Below, piece after piece: positions 27,728-37,715 of a DNA stretch of 64,000 nucleotides. Source of the DNA: Shewanella sediminis HAW-EB3. GTDB taxonomy: Bacteria > Pseudomonadota > Gammaproteobacteria > Enterobacterales > Shewanellaceae. The stretch covers positions 4,092,001 through 4,156,000 of the forward strand of contig NC_009831.1 in NCBI RefSeq assembly GCF_000018025.1, given 5' to 3'. The position numbers and the translations under genes are program-made. The notes below the pieces were generated by a model. It saw only the letters and a program-made list of their open reading frames with translations, searched no databases and had not been told where the DNA came from. Numbering within the stretch: position 1 is the first letter of the stretch; every line of letters begins with the position of its first letter.

Positions 27728-27904
27728 CTATGACTCCCCTTTGCTCTTATTAGCAGAGTTTGAATCAGGCCTATCGATATCACTATCGACACTCAACTCT
27801 GGGTCTGTGAGCCTGGGAGCGCAGCTACGTCGATTTTCAGGTGTGAGCCCCATACGATCACACCAGCCAATATAGCGACTCCACAATCTAACAATCCAGT
27901 TCAT
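27728..27904 (-). CDS. Small DUF5363-like protein (58 aa)
   Basis: A short gene found by reading the minus strand. It has a strong ribosome site (GGAGGGGGAATA before ATG) and encodes a protein opening MNWIVRLWSRYIGWCDRMG and continuing LTPENRRSC with an acidic, low-complexity tail. The W..Y..WCDRMGLTPENRRSC core is the pattern of small proteins annotated as DUF5363 in Shewanella and vibrios, often next to a TatD-type gene. Function is not known. It is upstream of the TatD gene with 73 bp between stop and start, on the same strand, and probably in one transcript. Confidence 0.75.
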   Translation of the reverse strand: MNWIVRLWSRYIGWCDRMGLTPENRRSCAPRLTDPELSVDSDIDRPDSNSANKSKGES

Positions 27905-27965
27905 TATTCCCCCTCCCGATAGCTGACTTATATCACTTGATACGTATCTATCATCATATATAAGG

Positions 27966-27998
27966 TATAAAAAAACCCCAAACTTTCGTATGGGGCTT
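27966..27998 (-). terminator. Terminator after prfC
   Basis: Stem CCCCATAC / GTTTGGGG (one mismatch) with a GAAA tetraloop on the minus strand, followed by a run of seven T. Confidence 0.85.
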
Positions 27999-28065
27999 TA
28001 ACAAGACTAAATTGTGAAACAAACTTTCAGCGCTGACTTTGAAGTCCGGAGCTCAGATATGACTC

Positions 28066-29646
28066 TTAATTCTCACGCGTCTTCGCGAACTTAATATCCG
28101 GATAGCGTTCCATGGAGAGATTCAGGTTAACCATAGTAGGCGCAATGTAAGTCAAGTTATCACCACCATCGAGTGCTAAGTTGGTGCTGCACTTACGTCT
28201 GAACTCTTCAAGTTTTCTTTCATCATCACAATACACCCAACGGGCGGTCGAGACGCTGATAGCTTCGTAGATTGCTTCAACCTTATACTCAGATTTTAAG
28301 CGGCCAACAACGACCTCAAACTGGAGTATACCGACGGCACCAACGATCAAGTCGTTAGTATCGATAGGCCTGAAGACCTGAACCGCACCCTCTTCGGAAA
28401 GCTGAACCAGTCCTTTCAGCAACTGCTTCTGTTTCAAAGGGTCTTTCAAACGTATACGACGAAACATTTCTGGTGCGAAGTTAGGTATACCGGTAAAACG
28501 CAGTTTTTCACCTTGAGTAAAGGTATCACCGATACGCATAGTTCCGTGATTGTGTAGACCTATGATGTCACCCGGGTAGGCAACTTCGGCGCGGTTTCGA
28601 TCGCCCGCCATAAAGGTCAAAGCATCGCTGACGTTCACATCTTTACCCAGACGAACGTGATGCATCTTCATGCCTTGTTCGTAACGGCCGGAACAGACGC
28701 GCATAAATGCCACCCGGTCTCTATGTTTAGGATCCATGTTGGCTTGGATCTTAAATACAAAACCACTGAATTTTTCATCTTCAGGCTGCACTTCTCTGAC
28801 TTCGGTCTCGCGTGCCTGTGGTTTAGGCGCCCATTCAACGATACCATCGAGAATATGATCCACACCAAAGTTACCTAAGGCTGTACCGAAGTAAACGGGA
28901 GTCAACTCACCGGCAAGAAACAGCTCAAGGTCGAACTCGTTCGATGCGCCAAGAACTAACTCCAGCTCCTCACGCACCTCTGCTGCGTAAGTGCCGATGG
29001 CAGCATCCAGTTCAGGGTTATCTAACCCCTTAATGATTGTCGAATCCTGAATCGTGTGGCCCTGACCGCTCTGATAGAGGATCACTTCATCACGTAGAAG
29101 ATGATAAACACCCTTGAACTCTTTACCGCAACCAATTGGCCAGGTAATAGGGGCACAAGCAATATTCAGTACCTTCTCAACCTCATCCATCAACTCTAAT
29201 GGATCACGTATATCACGATCGAGTTTGTTCATAAAGGTGACGATAGGCGTATCACGAAGTCGTGTCACTTCCATCAGCTTAATCGTACGTTGCTCAACAC
29301 CTTTCGCCGAGTCAATTACCATTAAACATGAGTCAACGGCAGTAAGAGTACGATAAGTATCCTCAGAGAAATCTTCGTGACCCGGAGTATCGAGAAGGTT
29401 AACGAGCGCACCGTTATAGGGGAACTGCATCACAGAGGTTGTGATCGAAATACCACGATCTTTCTCCATCTCCATCCAGTCAGATTTCGCATGTTGCCCG
29501 GACTTCTTACCTTTTACAGTACCAGCCTTCTGCAGCGCGTTGCCAAATAAAAGTACCTTCTCGGTAATGGTGGTTTTACCCGCATCGGGGTGAGAGATAA
29601 TGGCGAAAGTACGACGCTTGTCGACCTCAACTTTATTGCCTGACAT
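28066..29646 (-). CDS. prfC: Peptide chain release factor 3
   Basis: A 526-aa GTPase that removes RF1 and RF2 from the ribosome after peptide release. It has the G1 motif SHPDAGKTT, switch [10 protein letters not shown], and NKLD in the G domain, then the RF3-specific domains ([15 protein letters not shown], and the C-terminal [15 protein letters not shown]). Length matches E. coli RF3 (529 aa). The ATG follows CAGGTTATC. It stands alone, with a terminator 68 bp after the stop and about 290 bp to nlpI. Confidence 0.97.
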   Translation of the reverse strand: MSGNKVEVDKRRTFAIISHPDAGKTTITEKVLLFGNALQKAGTVKGKKSGQHAKSDWMEMEKDRGISITTSVMQFPYNGALVNLLDTPGHEDFSEDTYRTLTAVDSCLMVIDSAKGVEQRTIKLMEVTRLRDTPIVTFMNKLDRDIRDPLELMDEVEKVLNIACAPITWPIGCGKEFKGVYHLLRDEVILYQSGQGHTIQDSTIIKGLDNPELDAAIGTYAAEVREELELVLGASNEFDLELFLAGELTPVYFGTALGNFGVDHILDGIVEWAPKPQARETEVREVQPEDEKFSGFVFKIQANMDPKHRDRVAFMRVCSGRYEQGMKMHHVRLGKDVNVSDALTFMAGDRNRAEVAYPGDIIGLHNHGTMRIGDTFTQGEKLRFTGIPNFAPEMFRRIRLKDPLKQKQLLKGLVQLSEEGAVQVFRPIDTNDLIVGAVGILQFEVVVGRLKSEYKVEAIYEAISVSTARWVYCDDERKLEEFRRKCSTNLALDGGDNLTYIAPTMVNLNLSMERYPDIKFAKTREN

Positions 29647-29932
29647 GATAACCTGCAGATTCTGGTGTTCTAAAAGGCGGCAATTATAGCGGTTAGACCA
29701 AGACTTGGCTAGACAGTGACAGCTAGATTAAACATGCAGAGTGAGCGAATACAAAAAATATTTCATTCTGAATGCCTCACAGTGCGTGAAAGCTAGCATA
29801 GGGAGTCTCAAATCATAGCGAAATTGTAGAGACTGGGTTTAAAGAAAGTTATGTTCCCAATAGGGGAATGGTCTGAATGACCATGCAACCTGAATAAAAG
29901 ATTGCATGGCTTTATTGCACTATAGATAGGTC

Positions 29933-30841
29933 TTAATGAGGGTTCTTGGCTGACTCTTCGGCATAAAGTTTGGCATTAATTTTAGCCAGCTCTATTCTGG
30001 CATATCTATGTTCGACAAAATCATAGATATTGGTTGCTAATGCGAGCCTGAAATAATTTGCCGCATCACTGTTGTTTCCCTGCTGCTGGGCAATTTTGGC
30101 GATATAGAAATAGGCTTCGCAAAGGCGTTCGGCGTACTCATTGGGATGAGAAAGCCCCTCTTTAGCGGCCGCGAAAACCTGTTCCCGACTCTTTTTCCCT
30201 AAATAGAAATCAACCAATTCATTAGACCAGGCATTTGGCGCCAGTTGAGTTCGGTTATATTCGAGTCTTATTTTAGCCTGTTCAACGCTTATCTCACTTT
30301 CGGTCAGGTAGAGCCAAAGTGCGCGATAGCCATCTTTTTGATCCAGGGAGTAGAAAGACTCCATATCTGATACGGCAAGCATGTTGCGTTCACCGTAATA
30401 CAGGGCGATACCACGGTTAAGAAAGGCGTAATCGTAATCAGGAGAAAGCTCTAAAACCGCATCGAACGCTTCATAGGCACTTTCAAATTCACCTTCCTGA
30501 GTATAATAAATTCCAATGAAGTTGTAAGCATCGGCAAGGTTAGGTTGTAATTTCAACGCCTGATGAAAATCTATTCGACTCAAAATACGCAGCCCGACGC
30601 TGTCATAGATAACGCCGCGGTCATAGTGAAACCTGGCTCTCTGCTCATCGGTTAACTCGGCGGATGACAAAATTTCATTTAATTTAGCTAAGGTGATTTC
30701 AAGCTTATAATCAGGCATCACAGGTTCAACCATGACCTTGCCCTGCTCATTCGCGCCAGACTGAGTTGAGACACATCCTGTTAGCAAAATACTCATACCA
30801 GCCAAAAACACTACTGCGACTGTCCGCATCTTTTGAATCAT
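29933..30841 (-). CDS. nlpI: Lipoprotein NlpI
   Basis: A 302-aa outer-membrane lipoprotein with TPR repeats. The signal ends in the lipobox ILLTGC (cysteine near residue 23), and the TPR motif region covers about residues 65-150 (FHYDRGVIYDSVGLRILSRIDFH, ADAYNFIGIYYTQEGEF, DYAFLNRGIALYYG). In E. coli NlpI is an adaptor for murein endopeptidase turnover. It lies downstream of pnp on the same strand, as in E. coli. The ATG has AAAGGG upstream. A CCATGCAA/TTGCATGG hairpin (29881-29909) about 25 bp after the stop may end the transcript; the rest of the spacer to prfC is unremarkable. Confidence 0.93.
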   Translation of the reverse strand: MIQKMRTVAVVFLAGMSILLTGCVSTQSGANEQGKVMVEPVMPDYKLEITLAKLNEILSSAELTDEQRARFHYDRGVIYDSVGLRILSRIDFHQALKLQPNLADAYNFIGIYYTQEGEFESAYEAFDAVLELSPDYDYAFLNRGIALYYGERNMLAVSDMESFYSLDQKDGYRALWLYLTESEISVEQAKIRLEYNRTQLAPNAWSNELVDFYLGKKSREQVFAAAKEGLSHPNEYAERLCEAYFYIAKIAQQQGNNSDAANYFRLALATNIYDFVEHRYARIELAKINAKLYAEESAKNPH

Positions 30842-30957
30842 CCATTTAACCCTTTGAGTTCACCAGTGCTTGTAATCATAGCAATCCCCTATCACTACGG
30901 CTATCAAGGATTTAATTATTTCATCAATCAGTTAGCGATTAGTGAAATTCAGGCATA

Positions 30958-30986
30958 AAAAAGGAGACCCTAAGGTCCCCTTTCAT
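30958..30986 (-). terminator. Terminator between pnp and nlpI
   Basis: Ten-pair stem AAAGGAGACC (30960-30969) / GGTCCCCTTT (30974-30983), a G-T wobble in the minus-strand RNA, followed by a T run on that strand. Confidence 0.8.
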
Positions 30987-31012
30987 ATTCAACATATCTT
31001 TACAAGATAGGT

Positions 31013-33118
31013 TTACTCGGCTGGAGCTGCTTCAGCTTTAGGCGCAGCTTCTTTCATAGAAAGACGTACACGGCCCTGGCGATCGACTTCCATCACCTTA
31101 ACCTTCACTTCCTGACCTACTTGTAGGTAGTCAGATACGTTAGCTACACGCTCTTCAGCAATCTGAGAGATATGAACCAGACCATCTTTACCCGGAAGAA
31201 TAGTAACGAACGCACCGAAATCAACGATACGAACAACTTTACCATTGTAGATAGTACCGACTTCAACTTCTGCAGTGATCTCTTCGATACGACGGATTGC
31301 TTCTTTCGTTGCATCACCGTTTGCAGATGCGATCTTAACGGTACCGTCATCTTCAAGTTCGATAGTTGTACCCGTCTCTTCGGTAAGTGCGCGGATAGTT
31401 GCACCACCTTTACCAATCACGTCACGGATCTTCTCAGGGTTAATCTTAAGCGTTGTGATACGTGGAGCGTGATCAGAGATATCATCACGGTGCTCACCGA
31501 TAGCCTGGTCCATAACATTCAGGATATGAACACGTGCGCCATAGGCTTGCTGCAATGCGATCTGCATGATCTCTTTATTGATACCTTCAATCTTGATATC
31601 CATCTGCAGTGCAGTAATACCATCACGAGTACCAGCAACTTTAAAGTCCATATCACCAAGATGATCTTCATCACCCAAGATGTCAGAAAGAACGACGAAA
31701 TCGTCACCTTCTTTAACCAGACCCATAGCGATACCAGCAACAGAGGTCTTAATTGGTACACCCGCATCCATAAGAGCAAGTGAAGTACCACAAACAGAAG
31801 CCATAGAGCTTGAACCGTTTGATTCAGTGATTTCAGATACAACACGAACGCTGTATGGGAACTCTTCAGCAGAAGGCATAACGGCATTGATACCGCGCCA
31901 TGCTAGCTTACCGTGACCAATTTCGCGACGCTTAGGTGAACCAACAAAACCTGTTTCACCAACAGAATATGGAGGGAAGTTATAGTGCAGCATAAAGCGG
32001 TTAGTGTACTCGCCCATGATGCTGTCAACTTTCTGAGCATCACGCTCCGTACCTAGAGTACAAGTCACTAGTGCCTGAGTTTCACCACGAGTGAACAAAG
32101 CACTACCGTGGGTACGTGGCAGTACACCAGCCATCACGTTCAAGCCACGAACCATATCAGGTTCACGACCATCGATACGCGGGTTGCCGGCAATAATACG
32201 GCTACGTACTACTTGCTTCTCTAAGCTACCAAGAAGGCCGTCGATTTCGCGCAAATCAGCTTCTGGGTTTTCAGCCAATAATGCTTCTTTAGCAGCAGAC
32301 TTTACAACGCCAACTTGAGTGTAACGATCTTGCTTAACTTCAATTTGGTAAGCAGCGGCCATCTCGGCCTCGGCTAAATCTTTAATTTTAGCAACAAGGT
32401 CTGCGTCTTGAACTGGAGCTGTCCAATCCCATGCAGGCTTGCTTGCTTCAGCTTTTAGCTCGTTAATGGCACTGATAACAACTTGCTGCTGGTCGTGTCC
32501 GTAAACAACACCACCTAACATCACTTCTTCTGGAAGTGCAGCCGCTTCAGACTCAACCATCAAGACAGCACCTTGAGTACCGGCAACAATCAGGTCAAGA
32601 TCACTATCAACAAGTTGACTGACATTCGGGTTAAGAACATATTCGCCGTCAGTATAACCAACACGTGCCACACCTAGTGGGCCATTGAAAGGCAGACCAG
32701 ATATAGCCAATGCAGCTGAAGTACCAATCATCGAAATAACATCAGGGTTGATTTCAGGATCGACAGAAACTACTGTGATAATTACCTGAACTTCATTCTT
32801 GAAGCCATTTGGGAATAGTGGACGGATTGGACGGTCAATAAGGCGGGCAATCAATGTTTCGCTTTCAGATGGACGGCCTTCACGCTTGAAAAAACCACCA
32901 GGGATCTTACCCGCAGCGTAAGTCTTTTCCTGGTAATTAACAGTTAGTGGAAAAAAGTCACGACCTGGCTCTTCAAATTTCTTCCCAACAACAGTAACCA
33001 ATACTGTGGTATCACCCATACTTGCCAAAACGGCGGCATCGGCTTGACGTGCAATAACACCAGTCTCTAGCGTGACTGTGTGCTGACCATATTCAAAACT
33101 CTTTACGATTGGATTCAC
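31013..33118 (-). CDS. pnp: Polynucleotide phosphorylase
   Basis: A 701-aa exoribonuclease that degrades RNA 3' to 5' using phosphate and is part of the RNA degradosome. Two RNase-PH domains are seen (first TTVLVTVVG; second [12 protein letters not shown], with the catalytic region [20 protein letters not shown]). A KH domain ([18 protein letters not shown]) and an S1 domain ([21 protein letters not shown]) follow. I place the start at GTG 33118, which gives the family N-terminus [11 protein letters not shown] and sits nine bases after AAGGA; the ATG at 33127 directly abuts that ribosome site. Unlike E. coli, it is not directly after rpsO: a c-di-GMP gene lies between. Confidence 0.97.
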   Translation of the reverse strand: MNPIVKSFEYGQHTVTLETGVIARQADAAVLASMGDTTVLVTVVGKKFEEPGRDFFPLTVNYQEKTYAAGKIPGGFFKREGRPSESETLIARLIDRPIRPLFPNGFKNEVQVIITVVSVDPEINPDVISMIGTSAALAISGLPFNGPLGVARVGYTDGEYVLNPNVSQLVDSDLDLIVAGTQGAVLMVESEAAALPEEVMLGGVVYGHDQQQVVISAINELKAEASKPAWDWTAPVQDADLVAKIKDLAEAEMAAAYQIEVKQDRYTQVGVVKSAAKEALLAENPEADLREIDGLLGSLEKQVVRSRIIAGNPRIDGREPDMVRGLNVMAGVLPRTHGSALFTRGETQALVTCTLGTERDAQKVDSIMGEYTNRFMLHYNFPPYSVGETGFVGSPKRREIGHGKLAWRGINAVMPSAEEFPYSVRVVSEITESNGSSSMASVCGTSLALMDAGVPIKTSVAGIAMGLVKEGDDFVVLSDILGDEDHLGDMDFKVAGTRDGITALQMDIKIEGINKEIMQIALQQAYGARVHILNVMDQAIGEHRDDISDHAPRITTLKINPEKIRDVIGKGGATIRALTEETGTTIELEDDGTVKIASANGDATKEAIRRIEEITAEVEVGTIYNGKVVRIVDFGAFVTILPGKDGLVHISQIAEERVANVSDYLQVGQEVKVKVMEVDRQGRVRLSMKEAAPKAEAAPAE

Positions 33119-33315
33119 GTGAACCATTCCTTAATTTTAATTACCTTAATTTCGCGGACAAGTATACTTCATCTCTAATCAATAGATAAAGAGCACATAG
33201 TGATGACAAAGCAGAAACTTTTCTCTAAAGTGAGTAGTATCTGGAAAAATTCCTTTTGGAATAGCCGTAAAACCTGAATTTTTGGTATCAGTTCACTGGT
33301 ATAAAGGATGGTCAA

Positions 33316-35349
33316 ATGAATGCAGGCTTTAAATCTCTTACTTGGAAACAGACGAGTCTTGTCGTTTTTTCCGCACTATTCTTTGCGATTGCGATTTTTA
33401 TTGTCGAAATTGCACTGGTAGGAGTGTCTGCTAGAGATGGTCTTAAGGACTCACAAACTGAATTGCTCGATTCGGTGGAGCAACCTGCGGCCAATGCCGT
33501 CTGGGCACTCGATGACAATTTGGCCAAACAAACATTAGAGGGCGTACTAAAAGTTGAACACGTAGGTTCGGCTGTAATAGAGCTCGATGATGGCTCACTG
33601 TTTGTTTCGGTCCTAAGTAAGAAGTCATATCCAAATATCTTTGAAGACTTCAGCAACAAACTCTTTGGTGACCTGAAGGAGATCTCTCGTTCTCTTTATC
33701 GACCTTTTTATTTTGAAGGCACAGAGAAACAGCAGCTTATTGGCACATTAACGGTTTTTTATGATACCCAAGGGCTGACAGATTCACTTTTCTCTCAACT
33801 CAAATTCAGCTTGATCGCCACTTTAGCTCGAGCACTACTTATCACATTAGTACTCTCCATCGTCTTTCACCGTTTTTTAACTAAACCTATTGCTGAGATC
33901 AGTGAAGCGATCGACAAAATTGATCCTGAATCTCCCGATGAAAACTTACTCCCCATGGCTAAATCACATACTGATGATGAATTAGGTTTGGTCACATCCA
34001 AGTTTAATCAAATTCTTATTCAATTTGGTCAGACACAAAGTAAGCTCAGAAAAATGGCGACCCGAGATCCATTAACTGGCCTACCAAATCGTACTTTATT
34101 ACTGGAAACGATTGCAGTCACGATTCAAAGAGCGCGTGTTCATAAACATCAATTCTGTATGTTGTTTATCGATCTCGATAGATTCAAAAATATCAATGAC
34201 TCACTCGGACATGCGATTGGAGACCAGTTTTTAGCACGAATTGCTCGGGTACTCGAACGCGTAGTCGGGGATAACGGGACCGTAGCCAGACTCGGTGGGG
34301 ATGAATTTGTTATCTTAGCCGACGAGATCCGATCTCCGGATCAAGCAGCGGACTTTGTCGACAAGCTTCTGCTCCAGCTCAATACTCCCATGCAGCTCAA
34401 TGAGCATACTATCCATCCTGCCGCCTCAGTAGGTATATCCATCTATCCAGATGATGGAATGAGCGCAGAAGATCTTATTCGTCATGCCGATATCGCTATG
34501 TACAGCGCCAAGGCTGCAGGTTCTAATCAATGGGCGTTTTTCAAACAGCAGATGACTGAACGTGCGGCGGTAAGGCTCCGTACCGAAGCCTCACTGCATG
34601 ACGCACTGAAAAATGGAGAGTTTGTACTTCATTATCAGCCTAAGTTCGATATTAAAACCGGCAAGGTTGTCGCCTGTGAAGCCCTCATCAGATGGCAAAA
34701 AGATGGCCGCTTAATCAGTCCAATGTCCTTTATTCCCGTGGCTGAAGAGACTGGAATTATTATCCCTATCGGGCGTTGGGTCATCGAAGAAGCCTGTAAA
34801 ACAATCAGAAAATGGAAAAAGGAATATAACTTCGCTTTACCCATCGCTGTCAACGTTGCCTCTCAGCAGTTTGCAGACGCCAGCTTAGTGCCCGACATCA
34901 AACAGTTAGCACTCAGGTATCAAATTAGTCCCGATCTGCTTGAAATTGAGATAACAGAAACCTCACTGATGAATGATATTGAGCTTGCCATATCTAAACT
35001 TCAGCAACTTAAATCAACTGGGTTTGGTATCGCAGTGGATGATTTTGGAACGGGTTACTCTTCACTCTCCTATCTGAGACATCTGCCCATCACTACGATG
35101 AAAATCGACCGCTGTTTCGTCACCGACCTTCCGAATGAGAGTGCGATCGCATCGACCATTTTGATGTTAGGTCAACAGCTCAACTTAAACATCGTTGCCG
35201 AGGGAATTGAAACTCGAGAGCAGTTGGATTGGTTAAACAGTAATAATTGCCAGATAGGCCAAGGGTTTTATTTCAGCAAGCCTGTAACACAGAAAGAGTT
35301 TGAAGATAGCTATATTAAACCTCAAACTGCGAGTATCAGCCATATCTAG
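33316..35349 (+). CDS. GGDEF-EAL membrane protein (c-di-GMP synthesis and/or breakdown)
   Basis: A 677-aa membrane protein. Topology: transmembrane segment at 13-35, a periplasmic sensor of about 130 residues, a second segment near 165-186, a HAMP-like linker, then GGDEF and EAL domains. The cyclase motif GGDEF is intact (near residue 327) and the EAL motif is CEALIRW (near 455) with DDFGTGYSSLSYL (near 575), so both catalytic sites look complete. The allosteric RxxD inhibition site that precedes GGDEF in many cyclases is absent: the sequence there reads DNGTVARL. Net activity cannot be predicted. It is divergent from pnp and convergent with rpsO, splitting the rpsO-pnp pair. The stop TAG overlaps the first base of a 7-bp repeat array. 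Confidence 0.88.
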   Translation: MNAGFKSLTWKQTSLVVFSALFFAIAIFIVEIALVGVSARDGLKDSQTELLDSVEQPAANAVWALDDNLAKQTLEGVLKVEHVGSAVIELDDGSLFVSVLSKKSYPNIFEDFSNKLFGDLKEISRSLYRPFYFEGTEKQQLIGTLTVFYDTQGLTDSLFSQLKFSLIATLARALLITLVLSIVFHRFLTKPIAEISEAIDKIDPESPDENLLPMAKSHTDDELGLVTSKFNQILIQFGQTQSKLRKMATRDPLTGLPNRTLLLETIAVTIQRARVHKHQFCMLFIDLDRFKNINDSLGHAIGDQFLARIARVLERVVGDNGTVARLGGDEFVILADEIRSPDQAADFVDKLLLQLNTPMQLNEHTIHPAASVGISIYPDDGMSAEDLIRHADIAMYSAKAAGSNQWAFFKQQMTERAAVRLRTEASLHDALKNGEFVLHYQPKFDIKTGKVVACEALIRWQKDGRLISPMSFIPVAEETGIIIPIGRWVIEEACKTIRKWKKEYNFALPIAVNVASQQFADASLVPDIKQLALRYQISPDLLEIEITETSLMNDIELAISKLQQLKSTGFGIAVDDFGTGYSSLSYLRHLPITTMKIDRCFVTDLPNESAIASTILMLGQQLNLNIVAEGIETREQLDWLNSNNCQIGQGFYFSKPVTQKEFEDSYIKPQTASISHI

Positions 35350-35460
35350 GTCGAGGGTCGAGGGTCGAGGGTCGAGGGTCGAGGGTCGAGGGTCGAGGGT
35401 CGAGGGTCGAGGGTCGAGGGTCGAGGGTCGAGGGTCGAGGGTCGAGGGTCGAGGGTCGAG
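35349..35460. repeat. 16 perfect tandem copies of a 7-bp unit (GGTCGAG)
   Basis: Exactly 112 bases read as sixteen uninterrupted GGTCGAG units. The first G is the last base of the TAG stop codon of the GGDEF-EAL gene. The + strand has fifteen GGG runs separated by four bases, which fits the G3-N4-G3 pattern of a G-quadruplex, and each CGA-GGG-TCG can also pair as a mini-hairpin. No similar array was seen elsewhere in the window. The rest of the spacer up to rpsO (35461-35809) holds a REP copy and the rpsO terminator, with no gene. Confidence 0.98.
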
Positions 35461-35675
35461 CAGAATAGTTTAATAAGCTCTTAAGTATTTGCAACCTTCT
35501 GCTAACTTGAAGATCTCCCCCTCTGGCTTGTGACTTCAAATGTCATCCGAGCTTGCTTCACCGTCCACATCTTTTATGTCCATCTCCTAGCCCAGTACAG
35601 CCTTACCGCTCTATCTCTAGCCCAGCAAGGTAGCTTTCTTACCACTTATAGCTTACGACTCTTTGACTTTAAACA

Positions 35676-35698
35676 TTCGCGGCTAAAGCCGCTCCTAC
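35676..35698. repeat. REP-like palindrome, copy 4
   Basis: Same 23-bp sequence as at 7268-7290, between the GGDEF-EAL gene and rpsO. Confidence 0.85.
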
Positions 35699-35764
35699 AT
35701 AAGGAATTTCGTCGACCCTACCTCGTACCTAGGAACTTTGTCTTCCTTCCCTTTTTTACAGGCA

Positions 35765-35793
35765 ATAAAAAAGGAGGCCTAAGCCTCCTTTAT
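35765..35793 (-). terminator. Terminator of rpsO
   Basis: Perfect stem AAAGGAGGC (35770-35778) / GCCTCCTTT (35783-35791) with loop CTAA; a T run follows on the minus strand. Confidence 0.88.
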
Positions 35794-35809
35794 CTAAATC
35801 CAGTCGATA

Positions 35810-36079
35810 TTAACGACGTAGACCTAGCTTCTTGATTAGTTCCTGGTAACGAACATTTTCAGTACGCTTCAGGTATGCAAGAAGTTTACGACGTGTGTTT
35901 ACCATACGTAAAAGACCACGACGTGAGTGATGATCATGCTTGTGCTCTTTAAAGTGACCTTGCAGATGGTTAATCTGTGCAGTTAAAAGAGCTACCTGAA
36001 CTTCAGTAGAACCAGTATCGCCTTCACTACGACCGAATTCAGCCAGGATTGTTGCAGTTTGTTCAGCATTTAGTGACAT
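35810..36079 (-). CDS. rpsO: 30S ribosomal protein S15
   Basis: An 89-aa primary 16S rRNA-binding protein of the 30S platform, full length for the family. It starts [17 protein letters not shown] and contains the conserved [25 protein letters not shown] and DHHSRRGLL segments for rRNA contact. GGAGAG precedes the ATG. It is downstream of truB on the same strand, as usual. In E. coli S15 represses its own translation through a leader pseudoknot; the 150-bp leader here was not resolved into such a structure. Its usual follower pnp is displaced by the GGDEF-EAL gene. Confidence 0.98.
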   Translation of the reverse strand: MSLNAEQTATILAEFGRSEGDTGSTEVQVALLTAQINHLQGHFKEHKHDHHSRRGLLRMVNTRRKLLAYLKRTENVRYQELIKKLGLRR

Positions 36080-36230
36080 TTTGTCTCTCCAAATAATGCA
36101 TTAATAAGCTTTAGCCAATCACTAACTCAGCTAAAGTGAGCGCGGCATTTTACCTATTCTAGATAAGATACGCAATAACTATCTGTAACCTAAGCTAGAT
36201 AAAGCCCAATACAGATAGAATTCGATATAA

Positions 36231-37196
36231 TCAGTTTGACTCAGAAGATGGATCACGCACCACAATCAAGCGTTTAGGTGCTAATAAGCCATCACCATTC
36301 ATAGAACCAATACCAACAAATTTATGTTCATCGCCAATGGTGATCCGAACTATTTCCCCGTCATCAAGCCCATCGATTACAGGCGCTTGAACAGGGTTTC
36401 CGTTCATCAAATATGGCGCAACGTTGTCAGATAAGTTAATTTCCTTAAACTTGCTGACAGCCGTGTCCATAGGCAATAACAGGGGGTCCAGCACAGTTTT
36501 AGGCTCTATCTCTTCAGCCTCGGCTTTGGCCACCATCTCGTTAAGCTGCTCAAGGCTGACCATACGCTCGTAAGGATATTCAGCAACCTGCGTTCTGCGT
36601 AACATGATCACATGAGCGCCACAACCTAACATCTCACCAAGATCATCGGTGATAGTGCGAATATAAGTCCCTTTAGAGCAATGAATATCCAGCGTTAACT
36701 CATCGCCTTCCAGGCTGATAAAGTTAAGCTCAAATACATTGATTGGACGTGCCTCTCTGGGAACCTCTATGCCTTCACGGGCATATTTATACAGAGGTTG
36801 ACCTTGATACTTGAGCGCCGAGTACATGGAAGGGACTTGCATGGTTTCACCACGAAAGTAATCCAATGACTCCATCAATAGCTCTTGGCTAAAATTAACG
36901 GGACGGGTCTGTACCACTTCGCCGTCAGAATCACTGGTATCCGTTCGTTCCCCAAGCTTAGCCGTTACGGTATATCGCTTATCGGCGTCAAGAAGATGCT
37001 GAGAGAACTTTGTCGCCTCTCCAAGGCAGATAGGAAGCATGCCCGTTGCTAATGGGTCCAGCGCACCGGTATGGCCCGCTTTAGCTGCATTAAAAATGCG
37101 CTTTACCCTCTGCAGAGCAAAGTTCGAACTCATGCCTGTATCTTTATCCAGGAGTAGTATTCCATCGATAAAGCGACCACGAGGACGACGAGCCAT
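36231..37196 (-). CDS. truB: tRNA pseudouridine(55) synthase TruB
   Basis: A 321-aa enzyme that makes pseudouridine 55 in the T-loop of most tRNAs. The catalytic aspartate is in [15 protein letters not shown], and the family [14 protein letters not shown] stretch ([18 protein letters not shown]) and [15 protein letters not shown] follow, then a C-terminal PUA-like domain. The ATG overlaps the rbfA stop (TAATG), pointing to translational coupling. Terminal part of the rimP-nusA-infB-rbfA-truB series before rpsO. Confidence 0.96.
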   Translation of the reverse strand: MARRPRGRFIDGILLLDKDTGMSSNFALQRVKRIFNAAKAGHTGALDPLATGMLPICLGEATKFSQHLLDADKRYTVTAKLGERTDTSDSDGEVVQTRPVNFSQELLMESLDYFRGETMQVPSMYSALKYQGQPLYKYAREGIEVPREARPINVFELNFISLEGDELTLDIHCSKGTYIRTITDDLGEMLGCGAHVIMLRRTQVAEYPYERMVSLEQLNEMVAKAEAEEIEPKTVLDPLLLPMDTAVSKFKEINLSDNVAPYLMNGNPVQAPVIDGLDDGEIVRITIGDEHKFVGIGSMNGDGLLAPKRLIVVRDPSSESN

Positions 37197-37627
37197 TAGT
37201 CTTCACCTTCCGACTTGTCATCGCTGCTTTGCGATACATCTTGCTGATCACCATGTTGCTTCTGCTTTGCTTCATCATCGCTGATCACACGAGAAACCAG
37301 GTTAGACATACGCATGCCTTCTACCAACGAGCTGTCGTAGATAAAACGAAGTTCAGGCATGACCCGCAATTTCATACGCCCTGCGACTAATGAACGTATG
37401 TAACCGGCAGCAGCATCTAACGCCTCAACCTTCTCTTGAACAAGCTTTTCGTCTTCTTCAAAGAAAGTCACATAAACCTTCGCGTAGCTCAAGTCACGTG
37501 ATACATCAACGTCATTGACTGTAACAAAACCGATACGAGGGTCTTTCATATCACGCTGTAACACTTGAGCCAACTCTTGTTGTAACTGCTGTGCAATACG
37601 ACGTGTTCGACTAAATTCTCTTGCCAT
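37196..37627 (-). CDS. rbfA: Ribosome-binding factor A
   Basis: A 143-aa 30S maturation factor needed for late 16S 5'-end processing and cold growth. It has the KH-like fold sequence: [29 protein letters not shown], then [22 protein letters not shown] and [27 protein letters not shown]. The C-terminal 25 residues are charged and low in complexity ([22 protein letters not shown]), as in related species. It is separated from infB by an 88-bp spacer with a terminator-like hairpin, and shares one base of its stop with the truB start. Confidence 0.95.
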   Translation of the reverse strand: MAREFSRTRRIAQQLQQELAQVLQRDMKDPRIGFVTVNDVDVSRDLSYAKVYVTFFEEDEKLVQEKVEALDAAAGYIRSLVAGRMKLRVMPELRFIYDSSLVEGMRMSNLVSRVISDDEAKQKQHGDQQDVSQSSDDKSEGED

Positions 37628-37682
37628 AATAATTTGCCATTATGTTGTAAATAAATAGTTTTCCCATGAAAGCTATCTAAAT

Positions 37683-37709
37683 AAAAAGGGCGGCTAACGC
37701 CGCCCCCTT
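37683..37709 (-). terminator. Hairpin terminator between infB and rbfA
   Basis: Stem GGGCGGC (37688-37694) / GCCGCCC (37699-37705) with loop TAAC and a T run on the minus strand. It may partly uncouple rbfA/truB/rpsO from infB transcription. Confidence 0.8.
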
Positions 37710-37715
37710 AACGCT

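Noticed and set aside
35349..35460. CRISPR array
   Set aside because: The repeat unit is 7 bp with no spacers, and there are no cas genes in the window.
35336..35539. Minus-strand frame through the 7-bp array giving a Pro-Ser-Thr-Leu-Asp-Pro-Arg repeat protein
   Set aside because: The peptide is only the translation of the tandem repeat, with no ribosome site and no unique sequence.
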